Assembly (NCBI GenBank): GCA_012656075.1
Contig: JAAKBF010000378.1
Location: forward strand, 619,406 to 683,405
Origin: Phytophthora hibernalis
Lineage: Eukaryota; Oomycota; Peronosporomycetes; Peronosporales; Peronosporaceae
Direction: 5' to 3'
DNA: 64,000 nt
Of the stretch, positions 63,507-64,000 are shown piece after piece (within the stretch, counting starts at the first letter, position 1; each line of letters opens with the position of its first letter). Both the position numbers and the translations under genes were made by a program. The notes under the pieces were generated by a model, which saw nothing but the letters and a program-made list of their open reading frames with translations, made no database searches and was not told where the DNA came from.

Positions 63507-64000
63507 CTTAAAGGCCCGGTGTCGGTTCTCGAGTCTTAGCCAACAAGTTGGACGTGAAAGAGCAATTCCGACTGCTGGACGAGGCGGGATTGGTGGCCGG
63601 AGTGTTCGAGGCGAACGATCTATTTGATCTAGACCTGGACACTATCCACTTCGCGACACGAAGCCTGTTCGAGTGGTTAAGACTCTTGGTGGAGAAAATT
63701 TCCAGATCCATGATTCAGAACCGTTTCCCCAAGCCAGTGCTACGGAATGCCAGACTGGATCCTGACATTACGCATCAGCAACCTCGGAACCAGATTCGAA
63801 CAGCTCAAGAGATCACGACGTATGTCGTTAGGTCCGTCGGGAGCAGCGATGCTCAGATATCACGTGAGGACATTGGGTCAGAAGTCAGCAGGTCAACCAG
63901 AGGGGCGAGATGTCGACGACACCTCTCCGAGTTCGATAACACCCCATGGGTAACGATGCCAACAGCCCCGATATCGATGCTGGATCAGCTCAAGAAGCCG
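63507..64000 (+). CDS. Open frame running off the right edge, possibly gag
   Basis: After a TAA at about 63500 the frame stays open to the window end: VLANKLDVKEQFRLLDEAGL, VAGVFEANDLFDLDLD, FEWLRLLVEKISRS, MIQNRFPKPVLRNARLD and YVVRSVGSSDAQISRED, ending MLDQLKKP. The first in-frame ATG is at about 63711. The sequence is hydrophilic with amphipathic helices and has no motif I recognise. Its place after the hairpin-rich leader suggests gag, which is inference only. Confidence 0.4.

Larger units (their letters stand above)
62500..64000 (+). mobile_element. Probable 5' end of another retroelement (LTR end, leader, gag start)
   Basis: TGGTGCACGTGCCCGG at 62975-62990 could be a primer binding site one base after a CACA end. 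About 150 bp later three stable hairpins follow (63121-63253), and an open frame starts at about 63507 and runs off the window. This is the layout of an LTR retroelement leader and gag. No family can be named and the LTR start was not found. Confidence 0.4.

Noticed and set aside
1..64000. RxLR or Crinkler effector genes, CRISPR arrays, tRNA and rRNA genes
   Set aside because: I looked for signal peptide plus RxLR or LFLAK patterns, short regular repeats and tRNA-like folds and found none that hold up.

Overview
The window looks like nuclear DNA of an oomycete, most likely Phytophthora or a close relative in the Peronosporaceae. The evidence is short spliced introns (about 57-90 bp, GT...AG, often with a CTAAC-like branch site), Ty3/Gypsy elements with two RNase H domains, Mutator-like elements carrying a Ulp1 protease, a PDR/ABCG transporter remnant, and compact host genes packed between large retroelement blocks. 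No CRISPR array, rRNA or tRNA gene was seen. Genus and family names come from recognition without a database search.

Positions 1-1680 hold unassigned DNA and a decayed host gene. Positions about 1880-24230 form a nested retroelement cluster. The outer element, called Ty3-A here, lies on the minus strand: gag N-terminus (24225-23790), gag core and protease (19961-18479), then reverse transcriptase, two RNase H domains, integrase and chromodomain (9030-4986). A second family, Ty3-X, interrupts its protease at 18473 and occupies about 9060-18473. A further piece of the same family, Ty3-B (19965-23785), interrupts its gag. A plus-strand copy, Ty3-D (25630-31618), has a 580-bp LTR that aligns along its length with the 605-bp LTR of Ty3-X. 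In Ty3-A, Ty3-X and Ty3-B the pol frame ends tail-to-tail against a long open frame on the opposite strand. That antisense protein is conserved between Ty3-X and Ty3-B, mostly through synonymous codon differences. This is the most interesting signal in the window.

Positions 31.6-43.1 kb hold other elements and relics: an internally deleted MULE with a SWIM finger and a Ulp1 protease (34320-37132), a 5'-truncated LINE with zf-RVT and RNase H (37676-38820), a PDR/ABCG pseudogene (39030-40030), and a Tigger-like element with 20-bp terminal repeats and flanking TA on both sides (41329-43065).

Positions 43.4-53.5 kb are the host gene island: an ADA1-like SAGA subunit and an LSM11-like U7 snRNP protein transcribed divergently, a two-TM membrane protein, a five-exon gene for a 170-residue protein, a three-exon gene joining three WW domains, IQ motifs and two EF-hands, and a GRK-like kinase with an RGS domain and an N-terminal myristoylation motif. 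Three of these genes contain single-base frame breaks, which may be consensus errors.

Positions 55.5-61.3 kb are a 3'-truncated minus-strand Gypsy element (Ty3-R). The right edge (62.5-64.0 kb) looks like the LTR end, hairpin-rich leader and gag start of another plus-strand retroelement that runs off the window.
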